Source: Syntrophaceae bacterium UBA7544 (lineage in GTDB: Bacteria; Desulfobacterota; Syntrophia; Syntrophales; Smithellaceae). From it: DNA of 10,271 nt. The first letter of the stretch is position 1. The number at the start of each line of letters is the position of its first letter. The translations under genes and the position numbers were made by a program. This document shows, piece after piece, positions 1-6,212 of this stretch. The stretch spans positions 1 through 10,271 of the forward strand of contig DLME01000200.1 in assembly GCA_002479215.1 (NCBI GenBank), written 5' to 3'. Below the pieces are notes generated by a model, which saw only the letters and a list, made by a program, of their open reading frames with translations, had not been told where the DNA came from and did no database searches.

Positions 1-141
1 TATAAAAACATTAATTAGCCCTAAAATACCGGCGGCAAAAAGCGCCGTTAAAAGAGAATCAACCCTGATACCGGATATGAACTTCGAAGAAAGCAATATC
101 GCGACCGTTATTACCAGCCAGCGTGTTATTATCAACACCAT
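1..141 (-). CDS. YvlD / phage-holin-4-like small membrane protein (partial, N-terminal 47 residues)
   Basis: The first 47 codons of a minus-strand gene are visible; the rest lies beyond base 1. The ATG at 139-141 is preceded by a good ribosome binding site (AAGGGG, about 6 nt upstream). The translation starts MVLIITRWLVITVAILLSSK and ends ALFAAGILGLINVFI. It has one hydrophobic segment at about residues 3-18 and the start of a second at about 32-47. The pattern of a short hydrophobic helix, an 'I.G..V' loop and then an 'AL..A..LGL.N' helix is typical of the YvlD / mycobacterial-type 4-TMS phage holin superfamily (Pfam Phage_holin_4_2). These are roughly 110-130 residue inner-membrane proteins of unknown cellular role, usually not phage-encoded. 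It follows the MipA-like gene by 71 bp with no clear terminator, so co-transcription is possible. Family assignment is from pattern recognition on a partial protein. Confidence 0.7.
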   Translation of the reverse strand, partial: MVLIITRWLVITVAILLSSKFISGIRVDSLLTALFAAGILGLINVFI

Positions 142-212
142 AAACTTACCCCTTATGCTCCCTGCCAGGAAATATCATCGAGCTTTAATATATTTAATAC
201 CCTGTTTTTTTC

Positions 213-1055
213 TCACTTCTCCGTAGTGACCATCTTCGCTGATTTGAGGAATATCCAGGTAAAGCCGATACCGGTCATGAAAGATGTACTTCTTTTTACC
301 AGCGGACTATTTTCAAACACTGCCCCCTGAAGAAAATCTGCACTGACAAAGGTACTAAAGATAAATTGTTTATACGCTTTATCCAATCCGATCGAAAGCG
401 TGGAACCGCTGTAGCCTCCACCGGCTGAATAGGCAGGCCGTGCAACAGTGGCGTAAGCAGGATCTACTGTATAGAAATATTCATGGTAGCCGCTATCGGC
501 AAACATTGGGCCCACGGAAATTCCTAAATTTAATCCTGTCTGGGGAATAATATCGCCTTTTTCAAAATTGAGTCTGGGGGCAAACACCCAGCCTTCGCGG
601 CTTACCGAGGAAAAATCCGTAGAAAAAACGGCGCGCACCGGCAGAGTCAAATTAAGTTTATATTTATCCTCTTTATTTTCCAGAAAATTAATTATAATTG
701 CAGGACCAATTTCAAAGGTCGGATCCAAATCTGGCATCCCTTCGCGGGCAGTATTATTGGAGGCTTTAACCGGCACGGAACCATAGAAGGAAACGTCCAA
801 TAAAATCCGGTCAGTCTTAAAAATTCGCCCTGAAATATTATGCTCATCCACTTTTAACACATCACCACGGTAGATGAAATACGGGTAAGGCAGCGGATAA
901 AACCTATATTCATTTGATCCCCGATAATCCGGTAAAAGTAGCGCAGCGAAACCTACACCAACCTCCCAAAGTGGTTTTTCAGCACTAATGGCTACCCTGG
1001 GAAAGACGATACTTACAAACAACAATATCAGCAACAATACGCGACGAACTCTCAT
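213..1055 (-). CDS. MipA/OmpV-family outer-membrane protein
   Basis: The product has 280 residues, close to the family norm. Residues 1-25 form a classical Sec signal peptide: arginines at 2, 4 and 5, a long hydrophobic core, and a likely cleavage after the AISA motif. The mature part begins with the family's characteristic stretch (VGVGFAALLLPDYRGSNEY, then an aromatic PLPYPYFIYRG segment at about residues 53-64). Alternating polar and hydrophobic strands follow, and the final strand is rich in aromatic residues (FMTGIGFTWIF). Such proteins form outer-membrane beta-barrels. In enterobacteria MipA was described as an MltA/PBP1B-interacting scaffold, but for distant members the function is not established. 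The start is supported by GAGGTG 5 nt upstream of the ATG. It lies 55 bp after rubrerythrin in the same direction and may be a read-through member of that operon, though it has no obvious functional link to oxygen defence. Confidence 0.82.
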   Translation of the reverse strand: MRVRRVLLLILLFVSIVFPRVAISAEKPLWEVGVGFAALLLPDYRGSNEYRFYPLPYPYFIYRGDVLKVDEHNISGRIFKTDRILLDVSFYGSVPVKASNNTAREGMPDLDPTFEIGPAIIINFLENKEDKYKLNLTLPVRAVFSTDFSSVSREGWVFAPRLNFEKGDIIPQTGLNLGISVGPMFADSGYHEYFYTVDPAYATVARPAYSAGGGYSGSTLSIGLDKAYKQFIFSTFVSADFLQGAVFENSPLVKRSTSFMTGIGFTWIFLKSAKMVTTEK

Positions 1056-1110
1056 ATTCTCACCTCATAAATTAATAGCGCAGCTTAGCGTTGAAAAAAC
1101 GGTCGGCCGG

Positions 1111-1608
1111 CTATTTGTCGAAAGTTGCAAATTGTTCTTTCTTCGCGCCGCAAACGGGACACTCATCGGGCAGGACGCCATCGGCGACATAACCGCATAC
1201 CTTACATACGTAGTATGTTGTTTCTCTTTCTTCCATAAAGTGTGACATGGCCTGCTTATAAAGTTTGGCATGAGTCTCTTCCACGTCCCGGCTCTGGCTG
1301 AAATGCAGAGAAGCTTCTTTGTTGCCCTCTTCTTCCGCCAGCTTTACGAACTGATCATAAGCGACTTCGGCAACTTTTTTCTCCGATTCAAAACTGGCGG
1401 CCAAATTTTCTTCCGTGCCCTTGACTTCCCTGAGCACTCTTAAGGCTCTCGCACCGTGAATTTCTTCCGAGAAAGAAATGACGCGGAAAAGGCGGGCCAT
1501 TTGTTTATAGCCTTCATCTTCAGCCTTTTGCGCGTAAACCTTGAGCCGCAAAGCGGCCTTTGCTTCGCCCACATAAGCCTGATTTAACGCTTCTTGAATT
1601 TTATCCAT
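1111..1608 (-). CDS. rbr: Rubrerythrin (diiron domain plus C-terminal rubredoxin-like domain)
   Basis: The product has 165 residues. Rubrerythrin is a cytoplasmic peroxidase that reduces H2O2 to water with electrons usually supplied by rubredoxin. The four-helix ferritin-like diiron domain spans about residues 1-125. It shows E15 in the first helix (NQAYVGEAKAALR), an ExxH pair at E48/H51 (SEEIHGARAL), glutamates in the third helix (about 74-82) and a second ExxH pair at E110/H113 (VEETHAKLY). The C-terminal rubredoxin-like knuckles are C135/C138 (YYVCKVCGY) and C150/C153 (ECPVCGA), the expected mononuclear iron ligands. It is shorter than the classical proteins of about 190 residues. The ATG is preceded by AAAGGT. 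It lies in a run with rubredoxin and FprA; the gap to the rubredoxin gene (161 bp) is filled by a palindromic element. The family assignment is secure. Confidence 0.95.
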   Translation of the reverse strand: MDKIQEALNQAYVGEAKAALRLKVYAQKAEDEGYKQMARLFRVISFSEEIHGARALRVLREVKGTEENLAASFESEKKVAEVAYDQFVKLAEEEGNKEASLHFSQSRDVEETHAKLYKQAMSHFMEERETTYYVCKVCGYVADGVLPDECPVCGAKKEQFATFDK

Positions 1609-1642
1609 ATATTTACCTTTTATTTAATAGAATCTTTATTTT

Positions 1643-1766
1643 TTCCGGTTTCAAATCAAAGATGATATCAAGGCGGCAAGGAGGAGGCTCCGCAGGCATA
1701 TTACTGATATGTTGAGGAAGCCGACGACGCAGCCAACACAGATAGCGCTTTAATTTGAAATTGGAA
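1643..1766. repeat. 124-bp quasi-palindromic element (REP/MITE-like) between rubredoxin and rubrerythrin genes
   Basis: The whole segment is symmetric about base 1704. The ends are TTCC (1643-1646) and GGAA (1763-1766). Just inside, TTTCAAATCAAAG (1649-1661) matches the reverse complement of CTTTAATTTGAAA (1748-1760) at 12 of 13 positions. Further in, a GGCGGC-rich arm (about 1672-1690) faces a GACGACGCAGCC arm (about 1722-1735). The centre is a clean hairpin, CATAT (1697-1701), loop TACTG, ATATG (1707-1711). It is GC-rich inside and AT-rich at the ends, codes for nothing convincing, and begins only 3 bp after the rubredoxin stop codon. The design fits a palindromic intergenic repeat or a small non-autonomous mobile element. 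As RNA it would form one long imperfect stem within the fprA-rd-rbr transcript. Only one copy is in the window, so its repetitive nature is inferred. Confidence 0.65.
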
Positions 1767-1769
1767 CCA

Positions 1770-1928
1770 TTATTCCGGTGCAAATTCACCCTTACTGGCG
1801 CCGCAAACAGGGCAAGTCCAATCCGCCGGTAAATCTTCAAAAGCTGTCCCTCGGGAAACGCCGTTTTCCGGATCGCCTTTAACCGGATCGTAAATGTAAC
1901 CGCATACTCCGCAAACATACTTTTTCAT
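1770..1928 (-). CDS. rd: Rubredoxin (52 residues)
   Basis: This is a complete small electron carrier. The protein begins [20 protein letters not shown] and ends [17 protein letters not shown]. Both CxxCG knuckles are present (C6/C9 and C39/C42), as are the conserved YIYDP motif and the W-x-CPVCG sequence. These define a type-I rubredoxin with one Fe(SCys)4 centre and no extra domains; the length is normal for the family. The start is fixed by a strong ribosome binding site (GAGGAGG, 6-7 nt upstream of the ATG). It lies 31 bp downstream of fprA and upstream of rubrerythrin, on the same strand. In characterised anaerobes rubredoxin donates electrons both to A-type flavodiiron oxygen reductases and to rubrerythrin, so its position between the two fits that role. 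Confidence 0.95.
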   Translation of the reverse strand: MKKYVCGVCGYIYDPVKGDPENGVSRGTAFEDLPADWTCPVCGASKGEFAPE

Positions 1929-1959
1929 TTCTTCCTCCTCAATATTTTTTCTTCTGCCG

Positions 1960-3171
1960 TTAATTAGAAGCTACTTTCTTGAGTAACTGAGCCGCAACCG
2001 TTTTCCCCAACTCGTGACATTTTTCCAAAGCGTCGCTGTCGGGAACATTTTTAGCAGAAATAGATGGCGCCGCGATTTCCACCTTCATTTCTTTTAATAT
2101 GGTTTCTAAATCCTTGACGGATTCTCCGCTCCATCCGTAAGAGCCGAAAGCCGCTCCGATCAGATTGGCTGGTTTCAACCCTTTCAAATAAGTCATCACA
2201 TCCGCCATTTGCGGTAGAATATTGTTATTTAGAGTCGATGAGCCGACGATCAGTGCTCCGGCATCGAGCACTTCATAAACGACTTCGCTACGGTGAGTTT
2301 CATTCATCGATAAGAGTTTTACCTTGACGCCTGCTTGCGCCAGAGATTCGCTTATAGCGCTCGCCATTTTTTCCGTGGAATGCCACATCGTCGCGTAAAC
2401 AACAACAGTCTTCGCCGCAGATTTTTGTGAAGCCCACTTTTTATAAAGCTCGATGATTCTGCCTATGTTTTTTCGCCAGACCGGTCCGTGGTCGGGAGCG
2501 ATAACTTTGATTTTCCAGCCTGATGCCGCCACTTTATCCAGAACCTTCAGAACAATAGGCGAATAAGGCAAAACAATATTGGCATAGTACGTCGCCGCTT
2601 CAAATTCCAGAGTTGCCACTGGAATCTCATCGTCAAAACGCTCCAACGTCGCCAGATGCATCCCGAAAGCGTCCTGCGAAAATAAAAGTTGATCCTTGGT
2701 CAAATAGGTAAACATACTGTCCGGCCAATGAATCATGCGTGTCTCCATAAAAATCAGTCCCATATTGCCTAAGCTCAGTGTTTCCCCGTCTTTTACCGGT
2801 ATGATTTCATGCTGGTCATGAAACAGTTCCTTCAACGTTTTTACGCCGATAGTCGAGGCAAAGACTTTCTTGGGTTTGATGATATCAATTATTTCGGGCA
2901 GGCAACCGGAATGATCCATTTCCGAATGGTTGGAAATAATATATTTTATTTTAGAAGGATCAACGACGGATTTAATGCGGGAGAGCATTTCATCTTTGAA
3001 CGGCGCCCTGACCGTATCAATAAGGGTGATCTCATCAGCGATTACCAGATACGCGTTATAGGTGCTGCCATGGGGCGTTGTATAACCATGGAAATCACGA
3101 ATTGTCCAATCAATGGCGCCTACCCAGTAAACATGATCAGTTACCTTTATTGCCGAATAAATATTTTTCAT
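1960..3171 (-). CDS. fprA: A-type flavodiiron protein (FprA / rubredoxin:oxygen oxidoreductase)
   Basis: The product has 403 residues, the standard length for class A flavodiiron proteins, which reduce O2 to water (some also NO to N2O) in the cytoplasm of anaerobes. The N-terminal metallo-beta-lactamase-like domain (about 1-250) carries the diiron ligands: H82-x-E84-x-D86-H87 ([10 protein letters not shown]), H148 (MIHWPDS), D167 (FSQDAFG) and H228 (APDHGPVW). The C-terminal flavodoxin domain (about 254-400) has the FMN phosphate loop TMWHST (261-266) followed by the STLNNNILP and [12 protein letters not shown] segments that contact the isoalloxazine. There is no NAD(P)H reductase or rubredoxin fusion, so it needs a separate donor, very likely the rubredoxin encoded directly downstream. 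The ATG is preceded by GAGGTGGG. A recognisable promoter lies just upstream at 3203-3230. Confidence 0.95.
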   Translation of the reverse strand: MKNIYSAIKVTDHVYWVGAIDWTIRDFHGYTTPHGSTYNAYLVIADEITLIDTVRAPFKDEMLSRIKSVVDPSKIKYIISNHSEMDHSGCLPEIIDIIKPKKVFASTIGVKTLKELFHDQHEIIPVKDGETLSLGNMGLIFMETRMIHWPDSMFTYLTKDQLLFSQDAFGMHLATLERFDDEIPVATLEFEAATYYANIVLPYSPIVLKVLDKVAASGWKIKVIAPDHGPVWRKNIGRIIELYKKWASQKSAAKTVVVYATMWHSTEKMASAISESLAQAGVKVKLLSMNETHRSEVVYEVLDAGALIVGSSTLNNNILPQMADVMTYLKGLKPANLIGAAFGSYGWSGESVKDLETILKEMKVEIAAPSISAKNVPDSDALEKCHELGKTVAAQLLKKVASN

Positions 3172-3202
3172 TATCCCACCTCGCGATTTGTATTAAAACC
3201 CT

Positions 3203-3230
3203 AATATAATTTCTAATCAGGTCTAGTCAA
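3203..3230 (-). promoter_or_regulatory. Sigma70-type promoter for the fprA-rubredoxin-rubrerythrin cluster
   Basis: On the minus strand TTGACT (3230-3225) is separated by 16 bp from TATATT (3208-3203); each matches the consensus at five of six positions. Transcription would start near base 3195, giving a leader of about 25 nt before the fprA ATG. It sits in the 66-bp gap after the iorB stop codon, so the oxygen-defence genes can be expressed independently of the ior operon. An imperfect 34-bp dyad (3185-3218, GATT...AATC ends) overlaps the -10 region and could hold an operator, but the symmetry is weak. Confidence 0.6.
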
Positions 3231-3237
3231 TGATAAC

Positions 3238-3864
3238 TTAAATCATTTTAGCGCCAGCGTCAAAGGCCGCAAGATTAAGCTTGTGTTTATCCGCGGATAT
3301 GTCTTTGGTTATTTCTCTTTCAAATGCACGGCAATCAATCGGCAACATCGCTGTGTTAACCAGTGCCCCGATCATGACAATGTTGCCCAAAACAGGATTG
3401 CCTAGCTCAACTGCAGCGGCTGTGGCGTCAATTAACCAATGGTGTGCCGTCAATTTCTCCAAGGCCGATTCAATTTCATCCAAAGATGGATAAGTAAAAT
3501 CGCCGGTTATGACCCCGATGGGATAAACCACCCGGGAATTGGACAAAACCGCGACATCGGGATTACCATACTTGACTAAAACCCGGAGAGCTTCCACCGG
3601 CTCTAATGCGATAATTATGTCTGCTCTGCCTTGCGGAATTTGCGGACTCAAGGCGGATTTGGACGATACGCGTAAATGGCTCATCACCGACCCGCCTCGC
3701 TGCGACATCCCGAAAGTCTCACCGATCGTGACAAAATACCCGGCATTCACCAGCATTCCGGCCAGTACGCGAGAAGCCATGACATTGCCCTGTCCGCCGA
3801 CTCCGGTGATGATAATGTTCATCGGATTTTTTGCTAAAGACATCTTCATCCGCTTATCTCTCAT
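3238..3864 (-). CDS. iorB: Indolepyruvate:ferredoxin oxidoreductase, beta (gamma-domain) subunit IorB
   Basis: The product has 208 residues. IorB is the small subunit of the TPP- and ferredoxin-dependent enzyme that converts aryl-2-oxoacids (indolepyruvate and other aromatic transamination products) plus CoA to aryl-acyl-CoA, CO2 and reduced ferredoxin. The nucleotide-binding-like start NIIITGVGGQGNVMASRVLA (about 16-35), the conserved GETFGMSQRGGSVMSHLR (about 48-65), the ALEPVEALR segment and the LGNPVLGNIVMIGAL region (about 154-168) are diagnostic of the POR-gamma/IorB family. Start choice: the ATG at 3864 overlaps the preceding small gene (ATGA) and has GAAGG 9 nt upstream. The ATG at 3849 (giving MKMSLAKNP) is the likely ancestral start, because the five residues added before it look non-homologous. 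The gene should directly follow iorA, but here about 400 bp of AT-rich DNA intervenes. Confidence 0.9.
   Translation of the reverse strand: MRDKRMKMSLAKNPMNIIITGVGGQGNVMASRVLAGMLVNAGYFVTIGETFGMSQRGGSVMSHLRVSSKSALSPQIPQGRADIIIALEPVEALRVLVKYGNPDVAVLSNSRVVYPIGVITGDFTYPSLDEIESALEKLTAHHWLIDATAAAVELGNPVLGNIVMIGALVNTAMLPIDCRAFEREITKDISADKHKLNLAAFDAGAKMI
3841..3849. repeat. 9-bp direct repeat CATCTTCAT, copy 1 (flank of inserted segment)
   Basis: This is an exact match to 4260-4268. On the coding strand each copy reads ATGAAGATG. Here it forms the inner start (MKM) of iorB; the other copy forms the TAATG junction at the end of iorA. Removing one copy plus the intervening DNA restores a compact iorA-iorB junction with a TAATG stop/start overlap. 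It is probably a target-site duplication or the product of a microhomology-mediated insertion. Confidence 0.55.
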
Positions 3865-4238
3865 TTATCTTTACCTTCATCAAATCCCCAATGATCAACA
3901 ACTGTAACTTTCCACTGCAAATCATATCTAATACCAACAAGTTTTTCGTCTTTTTCTTTTACTGATCCGTTTTCACATTTACGTTGAATTATAAACCAGT
4001 GCGTGTATCCAATTTGCTTTGTATTCCATATTTTGGGCTCATATAACGCTGTCGATTCATCAGGTTTTCCAAGCAACAATTTCACTTGCTGCGGGTTCAT
4101 GCCCTTTTGGACTTTTTTATAATTATTTTTAATTTGGTCAGTTCGTTCTTTCGAAGCATAGTATGGGTATTTAATATGCTTACCCTCCATCACATTTTGA
4201 GCAAGGCCTTTGCTAGCTATGAAAGCTAGAACAACCAT
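3861..4238 (-). CDS. Small BamE/SmpA-like exported protein with interrupted signal peptide (possible pseudogene)
   Basis: The open frame has 125 codons. The central motif KGMNPQQVKLLLGKPDE (about residues 45-61) resembles the SmpA/OmlA (BamE-like) domain, a small periplasmic fold used in envelope proteins; the rest (WNTKQIGYTHWF, IRYDLQWKVTVVDHWG) is not recognised. Upstream and in frame, a second ATG at 4268 would give MKMKYI-stop-CLVMVVLAFIA, with a TAG at 4248-4250 inside what is otherwise a good Sec signal peptide ending GLAQ. Starting at 4238 removes the basic n-region, and no clear ribosome binding site precedes it. The gene is therefore probably defective, unless the TAG is a sequencing error or is read through. 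It is visibly more AT-rich than its neighbours. It overlaps iorB by 4 bp (ATGA) and appears inserted between iorA and iorB. No function can be assigned. Confidence 0.6.
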   Translation of the reverse strand: MVVLAFIASKGLAQNVMEGKHIKYPYYASKERTDQIKNNYKKVQKGMNPQQVKLLLGKPDESTALYEPKIWNTKQIGYTHWFIIQRKCENGSVKEKDEKLVGIRYDLQWKVTVVDHWGFDEGKDK

Positions 4239-4259
4239 GACCAGACACTAAATATATTT

Positions 4260-4268
4260 CATCTTCAT
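4260..4268. repeat. 9-bp direct repeat CATCTTCAT, copy 2 (flank of inserted segment)
   Basis: This is the partner of 3841-3849, identical over 9 bp with mismatches on either side. On the coding strand it begins with the ATG that overlaps the iorA stop codon (TAATG at 4270-4266). It marks the iorA-proximal boundary of the AT-rich inserted segment. Confidence 0.55.
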
Positions 4269-6208
4269 TATTCTGCCGCCTCCGTTCTCATTATCGCCTT
4301 TTGCGGACAAATCGAATAGCAGACGCCGCAGCCGGCGCAAATTACTTCGTCAACTGCCGCTTTCTTTTTTATTTGATCCCAAGTCAGCGCGGGACAGCGG
4401 AAAATACGAGTACATAAGCGATTACAGCCGCAATTTTCGCCGAGGCAGAGTTCTTCGTTCACTTGCATTAGAAATTTCTTTTTACCCTTCTTTTCGGGAC
4501 TCAAAGCGCAAATTTGCCTCAAAATCAATACTTTTAAAGATCCGCTTTCCGCTATAAGAGAAGTAAGTGTTCGGCTTGTACCTTCTAAATCAAACGGATC
4601 GCTGATAGCGACTTTCGCCCCTATTGCCGAGCAAATCTTAGGAATATCGACGGCCGGAACAGATTCACCCATAGCGCTTACGGCTAAACCCGGATGAGGC
4701 TGAAATCCGGTCATCGCCGTTCCGGCGTTATCCAAAACAATGAAAGTTATGTCCGCCCGATTATGCTGGGCGTTGATAAGTGCCGGAATTACCGCGTGAT
4801 AAAAAGTGGAATCGCCGCAAACTGCCAGAACTGGTTTTTCTAAACCGAAAGCATTAAGTTTGACAAAGCCGCTGGCCAGGCCTGTTCCCGAACCCATGGA
4901 ATGAAGAGTACGCACCGTATTAAAACCGATGGCCGGAGAAAGCGCCGCCATCGCATAGCAACCTATATCGCCGCAAACAAAGCCTCCGCGGCCGTCAAGT
5001 TGCAGCGCATTGTTGATACTCCAAAACGAAGCGCGGTGCGGACAACCCGGGCAGAAGGTTAGCTCACGCTCGGGAATTAATGGTGCAATTTTTTTTATCT
5101 CTCGCGTATAACTTCCGGGCAAGGATTTATACTTGACTTTCATTATTTTACCAAGAGCATGAACAACAAGATCGGCATTCAACTCCCCAACCGAAGGCAA
5201 CGTCCCATCCATTTTCCCATAAAAAGTCTTAATGCCGATTTCTTTAAGCATTCCAACAACTGCAACCTTGATGTTTTCTTCCAAAAAAGGCAGGACTTCT
5301 TCCACGATCATAATCTTATCTGTCAAGCGTAAGTATTTTTTTAGAAGCTTTGTTGGCAGCGGCCAGGTACAGCCAAACTTTAAAATCCCGACACGTTTCT
5401 GCAAGCCCAGCATGCTGATTGCTTCCTGGCTATAGAGAAAACAAACGCTGCTGGTAATTATAAGAAGTTCCGGATGCCTGGGGCCGAAGTATTTGTTAAA
5501 GGGGCTATCTTCAAAAAGTTCTACCGCTTTTTTTACCTTTTCCTGCTGAAGGGTATGTTTAATGACAACTGGAGTGCTGATTACCGGTCCTCTTAATGGG
5601 TCTGTAATCAAACCATCGTAAATAAAGCGAGCAATCCCGGACTTATCCGGCAGCTTACCGCAGATAACATTGCCGCTGGCGTGCGACATACGCGTCACGG
5701 AACGTAAAATGACAATATTCCTGATTTTTTCCGACAATTCAAACGCCCATTTGGTCAGGTCTTTGGCTTCCTGAAAATCGGCTGGTTCCAAAAGCGGGAT
5801 TTCGAGCATCCGCGCGAAATACCTTGATTCACCTTCATTGACGCTGGAAAGAGCGCCCGGATCTTCACAGGTAACCAAAACTATACCGCCGCGCGTTCCG
5901 GAAGCAGCAAGATGCAATAGAAAATCGGATGCTACATTGACGCCGTTTTGTTTCATCACACACACCGAACGCAAACCAGCGAAGGAAGCCGCAGCCGCTA
6001 CTTCCAGAGCCACCTTTTCATTTGTCGACCACTCCACATAAAGTTTTCTTTCCTTAGTGACAGTGGCAAGGTTTTCGATCACTTCTGAAGACGGTGTTCC
6101 CGGATAACCGGCAGCAACACTCAGGCCGGCTTCGAGCGCGCCCCGCGCGATGGCTTCGTTACCCATGAATAAAACTTCGGTTTTGGCCGGACTTAGTAAT
6201 TTGGACAT
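4268..6208 (-). CDS. iorA: Indolepyruvate:ferredoxin oxidoreductase, alpha subunit IorA
   Basis: The product has 646 residues, slightly longer than the roughly 600-630 typical of the family. This is the large catalytic subunit of the TPP-dependent aryl-2-oxoacid:ferredoxin oxidoreductase. The pyruvate-ferredoxin-type pyrimidine-binding domain starts with FMGNEAIARGALEAG (14-28) and AAGYPGTPSSE (32-42). The TPP diphosphate domain includes TFCPGCPHRASFW (384-396), GDIGCYAM (413-420), GDSTF (465-469) and VLDNAGTAMTGFQPHPG (491-507). The C-terminal ferredoxin domain has cysteines at 588, 593, 595, 599 and 605 (first cluster, unusual spacing) and a regular C624xxC627xxC630xxxC634P second cluster. 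The start ATG is preceded by CAGGTAG and lies 4 bp after the FrhB-like gene stop, implying translational coupling. Its own stop overlaps a downstream ATG (TAATG). Confidence 0.96.
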   Translation of the reverse strand: MSKLLSPAKTEVLFMGNEAIARGALEAGLSVAAGYPGTPSSEVIENLATVTKERKLYVEWSTNEKVALEVAAAASFAGLRSVCVMKQNGVNVASDFLLHLAASGTRGGIVLVTCEDPGALSSVNEGESRYFARMLEIPLLEPADFQEAKDLTKWAFELSEKIRNIVILRSVTRMSHASGNVICGKLPDKSGIARFIYDGLITDPLRGPVISTPVVIKHTLQQEKVKKAVELFEDSPFNKYFGPRHPELLIITSSVCFLYSQEAISMLGLQKRVGILKFGCTWPLPTKLLKKYLRLTDKIMIVEEVLPFLEENIKVAVVGMLKEIGIKTFYGKMDGTLPSVGELNADLVVHALGKIMKVKYKSLPGSYTREIKKIAPLIPERELTFCPGCPHRASFWSINNALQLDGRGGFVCGDIGCYAMAALSPAIGFNTVRTLHSMGSGTGLASGFVKLNAFGLEKPVLAVCGDSTFYHAVIPALINAQHNRADITFIVLDNAGTAMTGFQPHPGLAVSAMGESVPAVDIPKICSAIGAKVAISDPFDLEGTSRTLTSLIAESGSLKVLILRQICALSPEKKGKKKFLMQVNEELCLGENCGCNRLCTRIFRCPALTWDQIKKKAAVDEVICAGCGVCYSICPQKAIMRTEAAE

Positions 6209-6212
6209 GATT

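Noticed and set aside
1056..1110. Possible terminator between rubrerythrin and the MipA-like gene
   Set aside because: A T run follows the rubrerythrin stop codon on the minus strand, but only a 3-bp stem can be drawn before it, too weak to call.
1613..1918. A 101-codon minus-strand frame overlapping the rubredoxin gene and the palindromic element
   Set aside because: It runs in a different frame over a convincing rubredoxin and through the non-coding palindrome; its product shows no family pattern.
2809..3204. A 131-codon plus-strand frame opposite fprA
   Set aside because: It is antisense to the conserved metallo-beta-lactamase domain of FprA, with no ribosome binding site or recognisable product.
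4248..4250. TAG read as pyrrolysine
   Set aside because: A modified residue in the hydrophobic core of a signal peptide makes little sense, and nothing in the window suggests pyl genes; a point mutation or sequencing error is simpler.
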